Of a DNA stretch of 64,000 nt, positions 33,934 to 46,780 are shown piece by piece; the stretch's first letter is position 1, and every line of letters starts with the position of its first letter. The stretch is from Phlegmacium glaucopus (lineage: Eukaryota; Basidiomycota; Agaricomycetes; Agaricales; Cortinariaceae): NCBI GenBank assembly GCA_015039465.1, contig MU130378.1, forward strand, positions 2,174,570 to 2,238,569, written 5' to 3'. A model generated the notes under the pieces. It did no database searches. It was not told the DNA's origin and saw only the letters and a program-made list of their open reading frames with translations. Both the position numbers and the translations under genes were made by a program.

Positions 33934-35639
33934 TCAGTTGGAACTTGCAGGAAAAAGGAATGGGCCTGTGAGGTATGCAACTAAAAAACCAAACAATATT
34001 ACTGCCAATGTTCCAACCCATCCAATCCCCTCTACGCGGCCCATCGACGCGGTCTCTCGTAACACACCTTCCAATCCATTGGCCATAGCCTCCATCCCAA
34101 ACAACTTTCTGGCCCTCTCTCGAGCTCTATTTGCCATAGCTTCTCGTTCAATTATAGGTAAGGCAACAATCTCCAGAAGCGCGTCAGCCCACGCTTCTGG
34201 ATCCGGCGTTTTCAGCCAACCTGTGCGCTCGTTCATGGGATAGGAGACAACACTTTCAGTTGGACCCCCAGAGTCACACGCAAGCACTGGCAGTCCGCAT
34301 GACATAGCCTCTACAGGGACAATACCGAAATGCTCGTTCGCAGGAGTATAGAGAAGGGCCAGCGTAGTTGGACTCTGTAAAAGTGCTGTACGTTGAGCCG
34401 TAGTGAAGTTGAGGACGAAAAGAATTTGAGGATCTAGTTCTCCGGTGAGTAAATGGGAGGCGGTCGCAGGGATGGGGGCAGGAGAGATGACATCGTATAA
34501 CAATGAAGTTGATCTTGCATAGTCGACAAGCTGGCAGAGAGTCTCCACGTTATCTTCTAGGCGGGGATCATAACCACCTATGATGGTGTGAGCTGGGTTA
34601 AATTGTAACTGACAGAGAGATGTACCTGCAAGAACAAGGCGCAAGTTCGAATGTTCTTTTTTGATCAATGCAAAGGCTTTCATAGCTAACATGGCATTTT
34701 TCTTGCCTTCGAATCTATTGAGGGAGAGCAGCGTAGGGCGGGGGCTAAAGAAAGGCAATCAGCATGAGCAACATTGATTGCAAACGCTGTCCTACCTAGT
34801 GACAGAGCTGACATCTGAGTCAGAGAGATCGATTCTTGCCTCATAAGCAGATATGTTGATTCCAGGATAGATTACGGCGGGATTTTGTGATATTGACGGG
34901 AAGTATGACTTGAAAACCCGCGCCGTAAACTTCGAGTTAGCGAGAATCACATCCGCCTGTTCTATAGGGAAACAATTATACCATCTACTCGCCATGAATA
35001 AGATATAAGATAACTAGCTTGTAGTGACTTCTTCTAACCAGTCCATCGGTTGGCGATACAGCCATTTTAAGAAATTCGTCTTTCTCTTGACGAGGTTTCC
35101 CTCAACAAATGCCCCATTGGCAAGCAACTTATCAGGAAAGTGGCAATAGAAAACCACTCGAGTATGGCCCAAAAGTCGGAGGAATGGCACGCAAGTAGAC
35201 AATTGGTCTACGAAGTAAACGTCGTAGATGGGCATACCCGAAGACAGCAGATGTGTTGTCAAGTGAAGTTGACGCAAATGTGCGAATACAATGTGGAATT
35301 TCCCCTTTAGAGAGCTGGGAAACGGTGGAACGACGTGGTGTACCCTCAAAGTTCCTGGAATATACATGTACGTGTTAGTAAACCAACATAAGTCCCTCTA
35401 GTCAAAACCCGCGCACCATCTCTCGTTTCATCAAAGCAATGTTGGGGGTCATGGTACGAGGTATAAAGATCGACGGAATGTCCTAATCTCTGTAAACCCA
35501 GTGCTGCATCCACTATAAGACGTTCAGCACCACCTATGTCACGATTTTGAGGTTAGGTGAGAGAATCTCTAGAATATAAGGTAGTTTGAGCACCAATTCC
35601 AAGATCTGGGTGAACAAACGCAACTCGTAAGGGCCGCAT
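33934..35639 (-). CDS. ALG2: ALG2 alpha-1,3/1,6-mannosyltransferase
   Basis: The N-terminus MRPLRVAFVHPDLGIGGAER is the GT4 signature. It is followed by YDVYFVDQLSTCVPFLRLL, FYCHFPDKLLA, VILANSKFTARVFKSYFP and SLNRFEGKKNAMLAMKAFAL. The GDP-mannose-site EX7E motif is EHFGIVPVE. A C-terminal hydrophobic segment (GTLAVILFGFLVAYLTGPFL) would anchor it in the ER membrane. ALG2 adds the second and third mannoses to the dolichol-linked glycan on the cytosolic face of the ER. Several short introns interrupt the gene; all junctions keep frame. The start at 35639 is close to the deubiquitinase gene in the divergent direction. Confidence 0.93.
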
Positions 35640-35991
35640 TCAAATCGCATTTGCTTATTCAGTGTAAGTAAAGGATAGGTAGTAGGTGATTACATAATGA
35701 TAAAGAATCAATTGCGTACCCCAGTCACTGTAACCCTGGTGCTCTCCTTTTTGACCTCTTATATCCCGCGCCTTCGCTTGCGGCCTACAATAATCAAAGA
35801 GGTTCGGCCGCTTCATCGGGTCACAGAGATATAACGTCAACATCTCAACCATATCGTAGTCAATCTTTGCCTAAATTTCAAGCCGATCGTTTGTATTCCC
35901 ATACCCCTCAGCATGTATTTCCTTTAGTTATTGAAGCGCCCTCAGTCTAATCCGAAAATTCCGTTCTCCAGCTTATAGATTGGCTGTGTCC
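35640..35991. promoter_or_regulatory. Divergent promoter, ALG2 / UBP2-like gene
   Basis: About 350 bp shared by two divergent start codons. No gene is visible within it; minus-strand open frames here are not splice-supported. Confidence 0.5.
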
Positions 35992-38900
35992 ATGGACAAT
36001 CCTGACACCCCAAAGACAAGGAGACCACTTCCGACACCTGGCAGCGCCTCTGCAACCCAGAGACCGAGCACTCCAGTCTCAGCATCTTTTCCAGTCCCAG
36101 CAAGTAGCTTCTACGCTACACAGAGACCACCACCGCTGCCTACAAGGCCGAAACACTCTGGATCTAGTCATACAGCTTATGTGGCGCCACAAGACCCTCC
36201 ACGTTACGGATCGCCTGTTTTGAACAACCCTGGGGGGTTTCGAGAACCTGAATTGGTGGTAGACGACATTATTCCGGAGGACGATAGCACGGTGCCCGAT
36301 TTAATACCTCACGATGATACTTCCAACTGGGCCGAAAACATAAAGACCCCTTATGATGTAGGTGGCCATTGGTCAGTCGACGGAAATCATTGGTCGAAGG
36401 AATCAACTGAATGGAATCATGCGTCGAATCAAAGCTGGTCCGCCGGAAGTACAGGTCAAGGGCTAGAGTTCGAAAAGATGGAGTACATGAATCGGACCGA
36501 CCAGGAGTTTATGATTGACGGGCGCCTTGATCGTGAAGAGATTGGTTGGTGGAACCCAAACGAACGAGAAAAATGTAACCGTCCTGGCGCAGGAATCCTA
36601 GCGCCTGTTCTCGCAGAAGAACTTCATGATTCAAACCATTCCCTATTTTCCATCAATATTATTTCTTCCCCCCCAGCAGTCACTGTCTTGTCCCATGCAC
36701 CTTCTCCTTCCAAAGATTTGCCTATCGTGCCTTCTATCTCTCCAAGCTCCTCCGATCAATCAGTAATCAATCCGCCCACAGAAGATGAGACTAGGACAGC
36801 TATTCCACACCCCAACGCCTATTACTGTCCCAAAGATAACGGATGGGTTATCCTCAGCTGGAAGTCATCCTCAGTAGCCCCCCCGCTTGCTCGTTCCTTC
36901 CTTAAGAGTTCCAACGCACCCCTCCCTGACCAGGCTAGACGACGGCGCACAGGTTCTTGCCTCGAAGATGAAGACCAACCATTTGGAAAAACGAATAAAA
37001 CACACCACTTTCACAAGTATGAAAAGGCTGTTGATAGCCACAAGCTAACTCCTCCCTTCCGTCAGGATGAATGGCAGAATATCGATGTAAAACTGAAGCG
37101 CCGTGCTGGCATCACCGACATTACTGCGATTAAGGTCGACGACGTCGATATTGAAGACGATGAAGGCAAATTGTTCGACTTATATGTTTGTTGTCAGTGC
37201 TCCTTTTATTGCGTTGCTTCTGGCGTTATCCCTGGAGTTATTCCGAGAAGGTACATCGACGAAGTTATAAGAGACAGGCGGAGCAATCCGCCACTTGGTA
37301 AAACCGGCGATCAAGCAATCGTCAGTACTTTGGAGACCTTTACAGTGTAAGTCTTTCGAAAGACTTTCTTGCTACTTATTTTCAAATCCCACAGTGCCAT
37401 TGGGAACAAATTGTGGAAGGGAAACAACAGGATGATCAAGGTCAATAGTACAGGTTTCCAGTCAAAGGTTGGTTGGAGTTCAGCTGTGTAAGTCAATCTC
37501 CTAGTACAAGTCTCGCTTGATGCTGAAAATCAAAGGAAGAAAACGTATTTTTGATATATTAGGTTTCGTAGAAGAGATTGTCGAACGGGAGTGTACACTA
37601 AGACCACCTGTCACTGACAATACGCCGCTGGGAAAGCAAAATCGCCGCAAGTTTCTTCGCGCGTGGGTGGAAATCCATGCATGGCTTGCTGATTTCAAGC
37701 GATTACAAGGTGACAATCCACATCCTTCCAATATCTTGTTACTGTACTGATTGAATCCAAAGGATATCAATATAAGGACACAAAGAGTTCTGTTCAACTG
37801 GATAGCGCAAGGGAAATGTACCAGACTGCCATCGGAGCACATCCTGATCAGGGTACGTATTTATATTTATATATGTATGTTAATGTGCCACTGCAACATG
37901 GTCAACCTAGTTCCTCGTGGAGGACTTTCGGATTCCATGTTAGAAGCTCTTCGACCCCACGAAGCGTCGTGGAAAGTACTTGGTCTAACCCCAACAACCT
38001 ACTCACCAGGTGACCTCTTTTATTTGATCAATATTCCTACTCCTCTTACATTGTTTCTAGACCTTCTGGCATTTGCCTACCTTGCTCAGTGTCGTTGCGA
38101 TCCCGCAGGAACCCCCAGATATTTTACATGCCTTACCAATATCTTGAAGAATCTACAGGAGTATGGAAGCTGTCCAGTGCCACTCCAGGAACTCATGGCC
38201 ATGGAGCAGTCTCGAGATCGTTTTACCCTGGAAGATATAGATACGGCAGCTAAGACCCTTGGTTTTGGCACTGATAATGTTCTTGGCGTGGATTACGATG
38301 CAGATATTCCAGACGATTTCGTCGAGAATGCTTGGAGAGATAGTGTAAAACGAGCCTGGCGTGACCCCGAAAACGGCTCTGATGCGCACAGGCTCACCAA
38401 CGAAGCTTTCAGAGTACTTGCGGAAACTCGAGGCAGTATCAGGTTGAGGAAGTCATGGGAAGCTGGCAAGAACAAGTATATGAATCCAGATCGGGCTTAC
38501 AATACCCTTGAAATTCCGAAGGATGTGGACGACTATATGCTGATCACTGTGTATAATATGCGGGTTCGTCGGTCTATACTAGCTGAGGCAGCGAAGGCTA
38601 ATTATTGATTGAAGCTCGAAGAAACACCACTGCAAATAGAAAAGATGCGAGAAGCCATGACAGTAATTGCCGAAGTGAGAGACAGTGAACGCTTGAGGCA
38701 ATTCCTTTCATCAGGGCAGGATCGTACGTAAACAGTCTATGTTAATACCCTTTTTTTTATATCCCTATTTAATATTTATAGCTGGAGAAGTCGTGGCGCC
38801 CATTCGACCGGATTTACCGCGTGGCCTCAATCAACTAGGGAATACGTGCTATCTTAATTCATTGCTACAGGTCTGTGCGGCTTGGTTCAGCAGTGCGTTC

Positions 38901-40933
38901 AAGTTCTGACATGGTTGTATAGTACTTTTATACCATCAAGGACCTCCGGGAAGCAGTGCAACCAATGTCCAAATTGGACGTGACTACCCTTGATGACGAA
39001 AAATTATCAGACGAAGACCTTAAACGCCATCGGGTTGGTGGAAGGCTTGTGACGCGGCGGGAAATTATGCGTTCTAGGAAGTGTATGTTATATTCCTTAT
39101 TATTGTGTGTGTGAACTTTGCTGACCTCCTAGGCTTCAGTCATAAACCAACTTGCAGAATTATTCTTCAATTTGGAGTACTGCGAAGCTGCTGCTGTCAC
39201 TCCTACAATAGAACTTGCTAAACTTGCTCTCATCACATCAAGAGATGAGGAGGAAGATGAGGTTGACAAAGGCGGAACTGACTCGTCGAATGATACGGAC
39301 GCCACTCTCGTCGAAGATGGACCATCTCGCTCGTCTCTTGCCCCCTTGCGCACGTCGCAGTCTCCCAGCTCGTCAAGTTCTGTACTTGGAAAGCGACCGC
39401 GCGATCTGGATCGCCAACGTTTTGAGATGGAGGTCGATAGTCCTCTATCACAGTCTCCGAAAGAAAGGGATGGTTTTGTCCTTGTTCCCCCACACCGAGA
39501 GATGAGTTCTCCTCAACCACCAAATGAAAATCGGCAGTCCGCGGAAGCCTCATCATCAAAAGTGCATCTCACAGACGAAGATGGCGATGCTCAGATGCAA
39601 ATTGCTCCCACGGCAAAACCTGCTCCTACTTTAAGGAAGCGTGCTGAGCCTTCCGATTCAACAATGATGTTTGGTATGTAATATCCAGTTCATGCGTTGC
39701 AAATATCTGACACCTGGCTTAGGGAGGCAGCATGACGTTGCAGAGTGTATGGATAATTGCATATTCCAAATCGAAACGGCACTGTTAAGATTCGATGGAG
39801 TACCAGAAAGCTCCGACAAGACAAGCGTCGTCAAGAGGTAAAACAGCAGTTTGAAATTGATAAAAATCTGACACTTTGATAGGCTTTTTTATGGAAAAAT
39901 CCGACAACGCCTGACTGCTCAACAATCTAGGGCGTCAGTCCATGAGAAGGAAGACTTATTTTCACATCTTCCCGTGAACGTTGCGAATGATGGTATTGAT
40001 ATATATGATGGATTGAGTAAATATTTCGACGATATTGTTGAGTATGAGGGTGGAAAGACTCGTATGGAAATCAGCATTGTGGATCTTCCACCAGTCCTGC
40101 AGATTCAGCTTCAGGTATGGATCGTTAACATTCTTATATACTTGCTGATTTGAATTCACAACTGCAGAGAGTTCAATTCAACAGAGACACACAGCAACCC
40201 TACAAATCCCAGGCTTTTGTCAAATTTACCGAAAATCTTTACATGGACCGTTTCATGGACAACGCCGATCCCGTGAAGAAGAACCGATCGAAGGCTATTC
40301 AAAGCGAACTCAATGCTTGCCGAGATCGTGTCCGCTTACTTGTTGAAGACAAGGTTAGAAAGTTCATTGGCCAAACTTTTCGTTATTCTGACTACGACTT
40401 TCAGGATTCACCTTACACCTCCTTTCTTGAACACACGAGAAAGTTCTTCGTTGGACTGCAGAATGTCTCTGTACCTGGTATCGACGATGCAGTCCTCGGA
40501 CAATTATCTGACGAGCAGGAGGGTATCCGTCTCGAGATTGATGCTTTACGGATCCGCATAGATCAGCTCAAAAACGAGCTAGAAATGCTTTGGCGAGACT
40601 GTACCGAAGCAGCATATGAGCTTACCTCTGTTTTCATCCATCGAGGCTCTTCCCCTTCTTGGGGACATTATTTCTTCTATTCTCGACATCTTCCTGGCTC
40701 TCCTGATTCTTGGTTCAAATACAACGATTCCGATGTCACTGTCGTTTCAAAGGATGAAGTCCTTGCTGATACAACTGGATCAACTGCTAATCCATATCTA
40801 GTATGTTTTATCAGTCACTACAGTTCAATAACGATGCTTATTCTCTTTTAACTAGCTTGTTTTTGCTCGTCGGGGATCAGATGTAGTTGACACTGTCAAG
40901 CGTTTTGATTGCTCTATGTTAGAGTCTCCTTGA
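35992..40933 (+). CDS. UBP2: UBP2/USP25-28-type ubiquitin C-terminal hydrolase
   Basis: A long multi-exon gene. Exon 1 is a disordered proline-rich region (TPKTRRPLPTPG) ending in a conserved Ubp2 segment. The middle has GWSSAVKRIFDILGF, LRPHEASWKVLGL and helical repeats before the protease. The catalytic Cys box is RGLNQLGNTCYLNSLLQ; QHDVAECMDN is the USP QQD-like box; the His box is SSPSWGHYFFYSRHLPG with WFKYND. The stop follows FDCSMLESP. Ubp2 and its animal relatives trim K63-linked and other ubiquitin chains. About a dozen introns join in phase. A serine/acid-rich insert between the Cys box and the QHD box (39240-39680) is a variable loop. Confidence 0.9.
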
Positions 40934-41517
40934 CGATCATGAACAGCTTTTTCATGGAATATTGCTGCATATTATGTATCACAGGTTATGTTGCCATTAG
41001 TATCATGACGATCCAACCATTTTGTATCAATCACTCTCAAACATTCCTCCAAGGACTCGGATACTTACGACTATTGATGATATTCTTAATCCAACGTGAG
41101 CGGTGATGGTGCACAGCTTGGCATAAAATAATGTTTATTATATTGAATTCAAAAGCAAATTCTTTGCTGGTTGCAGGTAGGTACGTTATCGTTATCGATC
41201 TATATATTTAATTTTAACAAAGGGATAGGTACCCTTGCAAACCGCAAAGACAATAAATACCTGCCCGGACATTTCCACCTTCTGGAGAACATTTCTCGTT
41301 CAAATCAAGCCAAGATACTGTTACATATTGAACCTTTGTGAACCTCCATGACCGATGTCCATACCATGATTAGGACATCAAAGGCAGCATTGCAACAGTG
41401 ATCGATGATTTATTGAGCGTACAAGTGAATGATTGTCTGCAAGAGAAAGAATTTGTTTGAGGAACGAGAGCATCACTGAGATTTGGAGGACAAACATTTC
41501 GAAAGTGAATTAGTCCA
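40934..41517. other. Intergenic, convergent genes
   Basis: AT-rich region containing the 3' ends of the deubiquitinase and the small coiled-coil gene. No gene or repeat recognised. Confidence 0.5.
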
Positions 41518-41865
41518 CTATGCATCACTGGACGTTTTTGTAGCGTCAGGGGCAGAAGCTCCAGACGTCGGACCTGCGTCGTCAGTCTCTTTGGCACCCA
41601 AAAGAGCCAAAAGTTCATCCAAATTTTGCAACACGCTATCTATTTTGGATTCCATCCCTTGGGCCATGCTGTCCGCACTGGATAATCGCTGAAGGAGCTC
41701 TGCCACATCCTCGCCTCCCAGTAGAGACGGATCTTCTGCAAGAAGCTCAGATATGGATGTTTGAGCAAGGTCAAATTCTACTTGATGTATCTCTTCTTCG
41801 TTTGCTACGATCGTATTATTGTCGTTGATTGAATCTGTGGTAGACTTTGTAGTGGATGTATCCAT
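41518..41865 (-). CDS. Small coiled-coil protein of unknown function
   Basis: A single-exon frame of about 115 residues begins MDTSTTKSTTDSINDN and contains a helical, leucine-spaced segment (ISELLAEDPSLL, EDVAELLQRLSS, KIDSVLQNLDELLALLG) that looks like a short coiled coil, with a disordered serine/threonine tail. An in-frame ATG at 41880 is also possible. The gene diverges from HPR1/THOC1 over only about 55 bp, which supports it being real. I recognise no family. Confidence 0.55.
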   Translation of the reverse strand: MDTSTTKSTTDSINDNNTIVANEEEIHQVEFDLAQTSISELLAEDPSLLGGEDVAELLQRLSSADSMAQGMESKIDSVLQNLDELLALLGAKETDDAGPTSGASAPDATKTSSDA

Positions 41866-41921
41866 GATGATAGATTTCAATAAAGGTACAGAACGCTAAT
41901 TTCCAATTCCGACAAAGGGTC

Positions 41922-44431
41922 ATGGCCTCTCTTCAACCTTACATTACCTCTCTCCTCGAATCTCTACCTCCTTCTCCAGTTGAACAAGATAAACTTGATG
42001 AACTAGTTAGCCGCACCCTAGCGGACTCTAAAGACAAATCATCACTCGAAAACCGCAAGAGCCAATGGGAGTACCTGTTAAAGAATGAGATATTTCTGCT
42101 TGCAGTATGTTGACCCTTGATACCTTTCAATATCGCCTTATTGATTGAGGTACTTTCTCCAGGAAACGGAAGGAACGGCCCTTCAGAAAGGAGAGACTAA
42201 GTATTATGACGAACTACGCGACAAACTTGACCTAGTACTTACCTTCACCGCTCATGGTAAGAAGCTTTGCTAGAGTGTGTAACTTGGATTGACGGAACGA
42301 TACTCTTTATCATTTCAGATGCTTGTGAACCGACTTTCCCTTTTATCGTTCTTCAAGACCTCCTTGAGACACAAACCATCGCGTCCTGTTCTCACATATT
42401 CTCTTGGATTGAAGCGCGCGCCGAAAGGCTAACCGAGGGTTTGGTGCCCCAGAAGGGAAAAGCACTTATCCTTTTGCGAACGTTGAATGACCTACTACGT
42501 CGTCTTTCTAAAATGGGTTCTACCACCATTTTTTGCGGCCGAATATTGACGTTCCTCAGTGCTGTGTTTCCATTAGGAGAGCGAAGTGGCGTCAATCTTC
42601 GTGGGGAGTATGGTCCTACTTGGGAGGGTGTAAAGTTTCCAGAGAAGCAGAAAAACGACAAGGATACGGATATGAAGGTCGACGATCCTATTACGCCTCA
42701 GGCATCGAAAGAAGATGCCACGGCAACTGGGGACCAAATGCAGGTGGACTCGAAGAAAACACCTGTACCTCAGACCCAAGCAGAAAAGAAAGAGAGTACG
42801 TAGTATTTATCTAAATCACTCGGGCATATCTCATGCGACATTCTTTAGATTTCTACAATACTTTCTGGGCACTCCAACTAGCCTTCTCCAAACCTACAAC
42901 TTTCGCGAACAAGGGTGCTTTTGAGGAATTCAAGGAAGCAGTTAACACAGTTATGCCCTTCATCAAAGAAGCTACGGCAAAAGAGAGAGCGATGATGGGA
43001 AGCAGGAGTAGCGCAGGAGTAACTGGGACCTTGAAACGAAAACGAGAACCAGAAGAAGAAACCAATTCGAATGAATATTTTTTTGCAAAATTCTTGACAA
43101 GTCCGGACCTCCTTGACCTCGAGGTAGGCTGGCAAATGAGCTTTTCGGGCGCGTGTTATTGATATCTCGTTAGATCGCCGATACTCATTTCCGCCGCCAA
43201 TTTCTTTTCCAACTCCTTATTCTCCTCAACCATCTTCTGAGCTTTATGAAGGCTGCCAAGATAGCATGGTCCACTCCTCGTAACAGATCGCTCCAAATGG
43301 AATTCACTCTTGAAGACCAGGAGGCCCAATGGGTGCAAGAGACTTTAACCAAAGTAATGGAGGAGCTGCGCCAGACAACGCCAAATGGAAGGACATTTGC
43401 GGATACAGTTGCTGTCATCCTTGAGAGGGAAAAGAACTGGGTGAAGTGGAAGAATGAGCTGTGCACGCCATTTGACAAGGAACCTTGGTCTCAGGATGTA
43501 GACGGCCGAAAGGTTGGCCTCCTAGAAGCTACACAAGGCGTTCGAGAGCGGGAATCACCACCAGACTGGAAATGGAAATTAGGTACTGAGCCACTAACCG
43601 AAATTTGGGAAATGGGATACACAGAACCTAGAGACTTGCAAAATCCCTTCCAGTGAGTGATTTGCTTGATTTCACGCTCGGTATTTACAGATAATATTTT
43701 ATTTCCAGACCTGGTGATGTCAAAGATTTCGTAAAGAAAGTCAAGATGGAAGAGGCAAAGATTGTACTGCGGAAAAAGAGACTGAACGCTAAGACTAGGG
43801 CAGTAGCAGCTGTGAACCCCCCTCCACCTCCACCTACCATTGTTATTACTAGTTCAGTGGCCAAAGTCGAGAGTCCAGTGCCTCCTACGCCATCCACCTT
43901 GGCTGCACCACGCCCTTCAACAGGATTGAATAACTCGCCTCTACATCCGTCTCTTCCACCCAAACCAGGCTCGCCATCAAAACCCGCAGCTTTGTTACAA
44001 GAGCCTAAGATTGCTCCAACAACGGCCAATGTGGTACCTGCGCCTCTTCCTCCTCCTGCACCTGTGCCTGTAGCAACACCGGTTTCTGCTCCCGCATCCA
44101 CTCCGGTAGACGATGAGGTAGCTAAATACGAGGAGGTGAGACAGGGATATTATCATGCAGAATCTTGACTAAATTTGTTTCTATTCAGAATCAACAACGC
44201 TGGGCATGGCTTGCTCTCCGGACGGCCCGCGACCAATATTTACAATACTTTGGGAAGATAGGGAATGGAGACATTGAACTTCTTGCTCAAGAGATCGAAA
44301 AGGGGTCGAAAGGTGATGATACTGTAAATGGGATGAGTTCAGAGGACCATGGATCTGGGAGTCCATCAACGGCGACAATTGAAACGTCTGAAGGTGGACA
44401 TGATGTCAAGATGGATGATAGTAGATACTAA
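41922..44431 (+). CDS. HPR1: THO complex subunit 1 (HPR1/THOC1)
   Basis: About eight exons encode a protein of roughly 700 residues. Landmarks of THOC1 are [15 protein letters not shown] near the start, [89 protein letters not shown], and [22 protein letters not shown]. The C-terminus is proline-rich and charged. THOC1/Hpr1 is part of the THO/TREX complex that couples transcription to mRNA export and limits R-loops in the nucleus. Several short introns (for example after EIFLLA and at LDLE|IADTHF) are needed to keep the frame. It lies head-to-tail with GAL10. Confidence 0.9.
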
Positions 44432-44504
44432 AAATGGCTATAAATGATCCGATTTGATAAATTTAGTCCCTTTTTTTTTTGTCCTTCCCTTCACTTTGTT
44501 TAGA

Positions 44505-45983
44505 ATGTCAGCTCTCAAAGTATGTCGACGCGTCTTACTCGTTACTGGTTCCTGACAGGATTGCTCAGAATGTGCTCGTGACTGGGGGAGCAGGTTACAT
44601 TGGTTTGTCCAGCCAATCTCTGTTGATTGATACGCTTTTCATAGTCTTACAGGCTCACACGTCATCTATGTTCTCCAAAAAACCAGGCGTTACAAAGTTA
44701 TCTCACTAGACAATGGTCACAACTCTAATCCAAAAGCTCTTGACCGTGTATCCCAATTATCCAAAAGTGAACTCACATCAGACCCGAGCGATCTTGACCG
44801 ACAAACCACAGTGATTGACTCACACAAGTGCGATCTCACTCAGCCCGACCAGATCAGAGCAGTTTTTGAGACGTACGGCAAAAGTGGCATTTGGGGTGTC
44901 ATTCATATCGCTGTAAGTTATTCACTGTAATACACAGTGATCGTTATCCAATTTAAACCTTGTACAGGCATTCAAAGCCGTTGGGGAATCGACGGAAATC
45001 CCTTTGACATACTATGCCAACAATGTCGCAGCTACCCTTTCTCTCCTTCAAATCATGGCCGAGTACAACTGCAAACGAATAGTTTACTCGTCGTCAGCAA
45101 CGGTCTATGGCACACCACCAGTTATTCCCATTCCGGAGTCTACTCGGTTGCAAGCTGACAGTCCTTATGGAAAAACCAAGGTGATGGCTGAAACCATCAT
45201 CCATGACTTGTGTCAATGTATGTATTTTCCTTTCATTTCAGTCTGTTTCATATATTGATCCTGATTGCCAGCGGATGCAACCTGGCGCGCTATCTCTCTG
45301 CGATACTTCAAGTGAGCCGAGTAAAGAAATTTTGTTTAAATCTTACAACTAACGAAACGGAAGTATAGTCCTGCAGGTGCCCATCCATCTGGTATAATCG
45401 GCGAGGATCCACGAGGTAGACCTGGCAACTTGCTGCCCCTGTTGGCACACATGGCTGTCGGACGTGTTAAGGATGCTACCCTCAAAGTTTTCGGCAATGA
45501 CTATCCCACACCGTACGTGCCCACGTTTTCTAGCATAAATTTAGCCTCATTCAATTACAGAGATGGCACTTGCGTTCGGGATTACCTCCACATCATGGAT
45601 TTAGCCTCCGGTCACGTTCTCGCATTAGAGGCACTCGCCTCAGAATCAAAGATTTTCGATCCGGAGTCCCCTGCCTTTTTCAAGGCATACAACCTAGGCA
45701 AAGGCAGAGGGGTTAGCGTACTTCAGATCGTCGAGGCAATGCGCAAAGCCACAGGTTTTGATTATAAATATGAAGTCATTGGTCGGAGGTAAGGGCTGAA
45801 TCTTTTTTGACACGACCACCGCTCATAACTTCCGTCAGACGCGGCGATGTTCCTGATTTGACCGCTGATCCATCTCTTGCCGAAAAGGAGCTGGGGTTCA
45901 AGGCACCAGCAGATCTTGAAACAATGTGCCGAGATTTGTGGAACTGGCAGTCTAAGAACCCTCTGGGATATGGCGAACTATGA
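44505..45983 (+). CDS. GAL10: UDP-glucose 4-epimerase
   Basis: The tiny first exon MSALK splices to [20 protein letters not shown], the NAD-binding GxxGxxG. It continues with [20 protein letters not shown], the catalytic SSSATVYG and SPYGKTK (YxxxK) motifs, [31 protein letters not shown] and [13 protein letters not shown]. The C-terminus is KNPLGYGEL. The enzyme interconverts UDP-glucose and UDP-galactose (Leloir pathway) using NAD. It lacks the mutarotase domain fused in budding-yeast Gal10. Seven or more short introns join in frame. A T-tract lies just upstream. Confidence 0.94.
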
Positions 45984-46780
45984 AGTTGTGCGGAAATGTT
46001 TGTTTCGACTATTCCCGTCTTAGATTTCAATCCATTAGACCTTGACATCTTGATGACCTATTGTCCTGTTTCTTTCTTCTCACAAGACTTGATACATAAC
46101 AACCTAATTTTTGTTTCGGTGCTGATAATGCAACTTCTATATTTTGTAATGAATGTCTTAAAATAGTATACCCAGCACCTCTAACGTTCTTCTAGTCATT
46201 GTCAGGCTATATTTAGTGTCTTTTTATAGTCATGTGGACGACACCCAGTACGTTTTTAGGATGCTGGCATTCCCAGTACTCCGGATGAATGATTGAACAA
46301 AGTTAACACCTACCTGTTCGCAACCTATCTAAAGGCCAGTATTCTTTTATTCGATGGCACAATGTACATCATAGTCCTCTTATTACAGATGTCACTCATG
46401 TGAAAATGTGGGAGCCATGATTGACCGGACTGAAGGGAGCGTAGCATTCGCTCGAATATTCCATCTGTCAACTTTTATTATCACGGTGGCCAGCCGTTTG
46501 CCTGTTCCCCGCTTGCCTGTTTCGCCTGGAAAGTTATGTTATCAATGTCCTCTTGTCAGCTTCCAGGATCGAAAAGGTTCCAAAAAATTTCTCATGTTAT
46601 AAAACCAGATGAGCCATGAGTAATTACTGCCTCCCGAAAACTGATTATCTGATTGAACCGTCAAAGGGTCCGATAGAAAGGTGCGATGGAACAACTTGAA
46701 CGGCCCTCCACTATCCGTGACAGAGATAGCTCGCTATTGATTCGGACTTGAAATGGTTCAAGCAGGGTACATCCTTAATC
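45984..46780. other. Intergenic, start of accessory block
   Basis: From about 46390 onward this stretch resembles the 5' flanks of the other two transporter copies (near 49080 and 56930), for example the shared CATCTGTCAACTTTT and TATCGTCAT-like stretches. It therefore belongs to the duplicated unit. Upstream of that, nothing recognised. Confidence 0.5.

Noticed and set aside
43685..44101. Minus-strand glycine-rich ORF
   Set aside because: Antisense shadow of the proline-rich C-terminal part of HPR1/THOC1.
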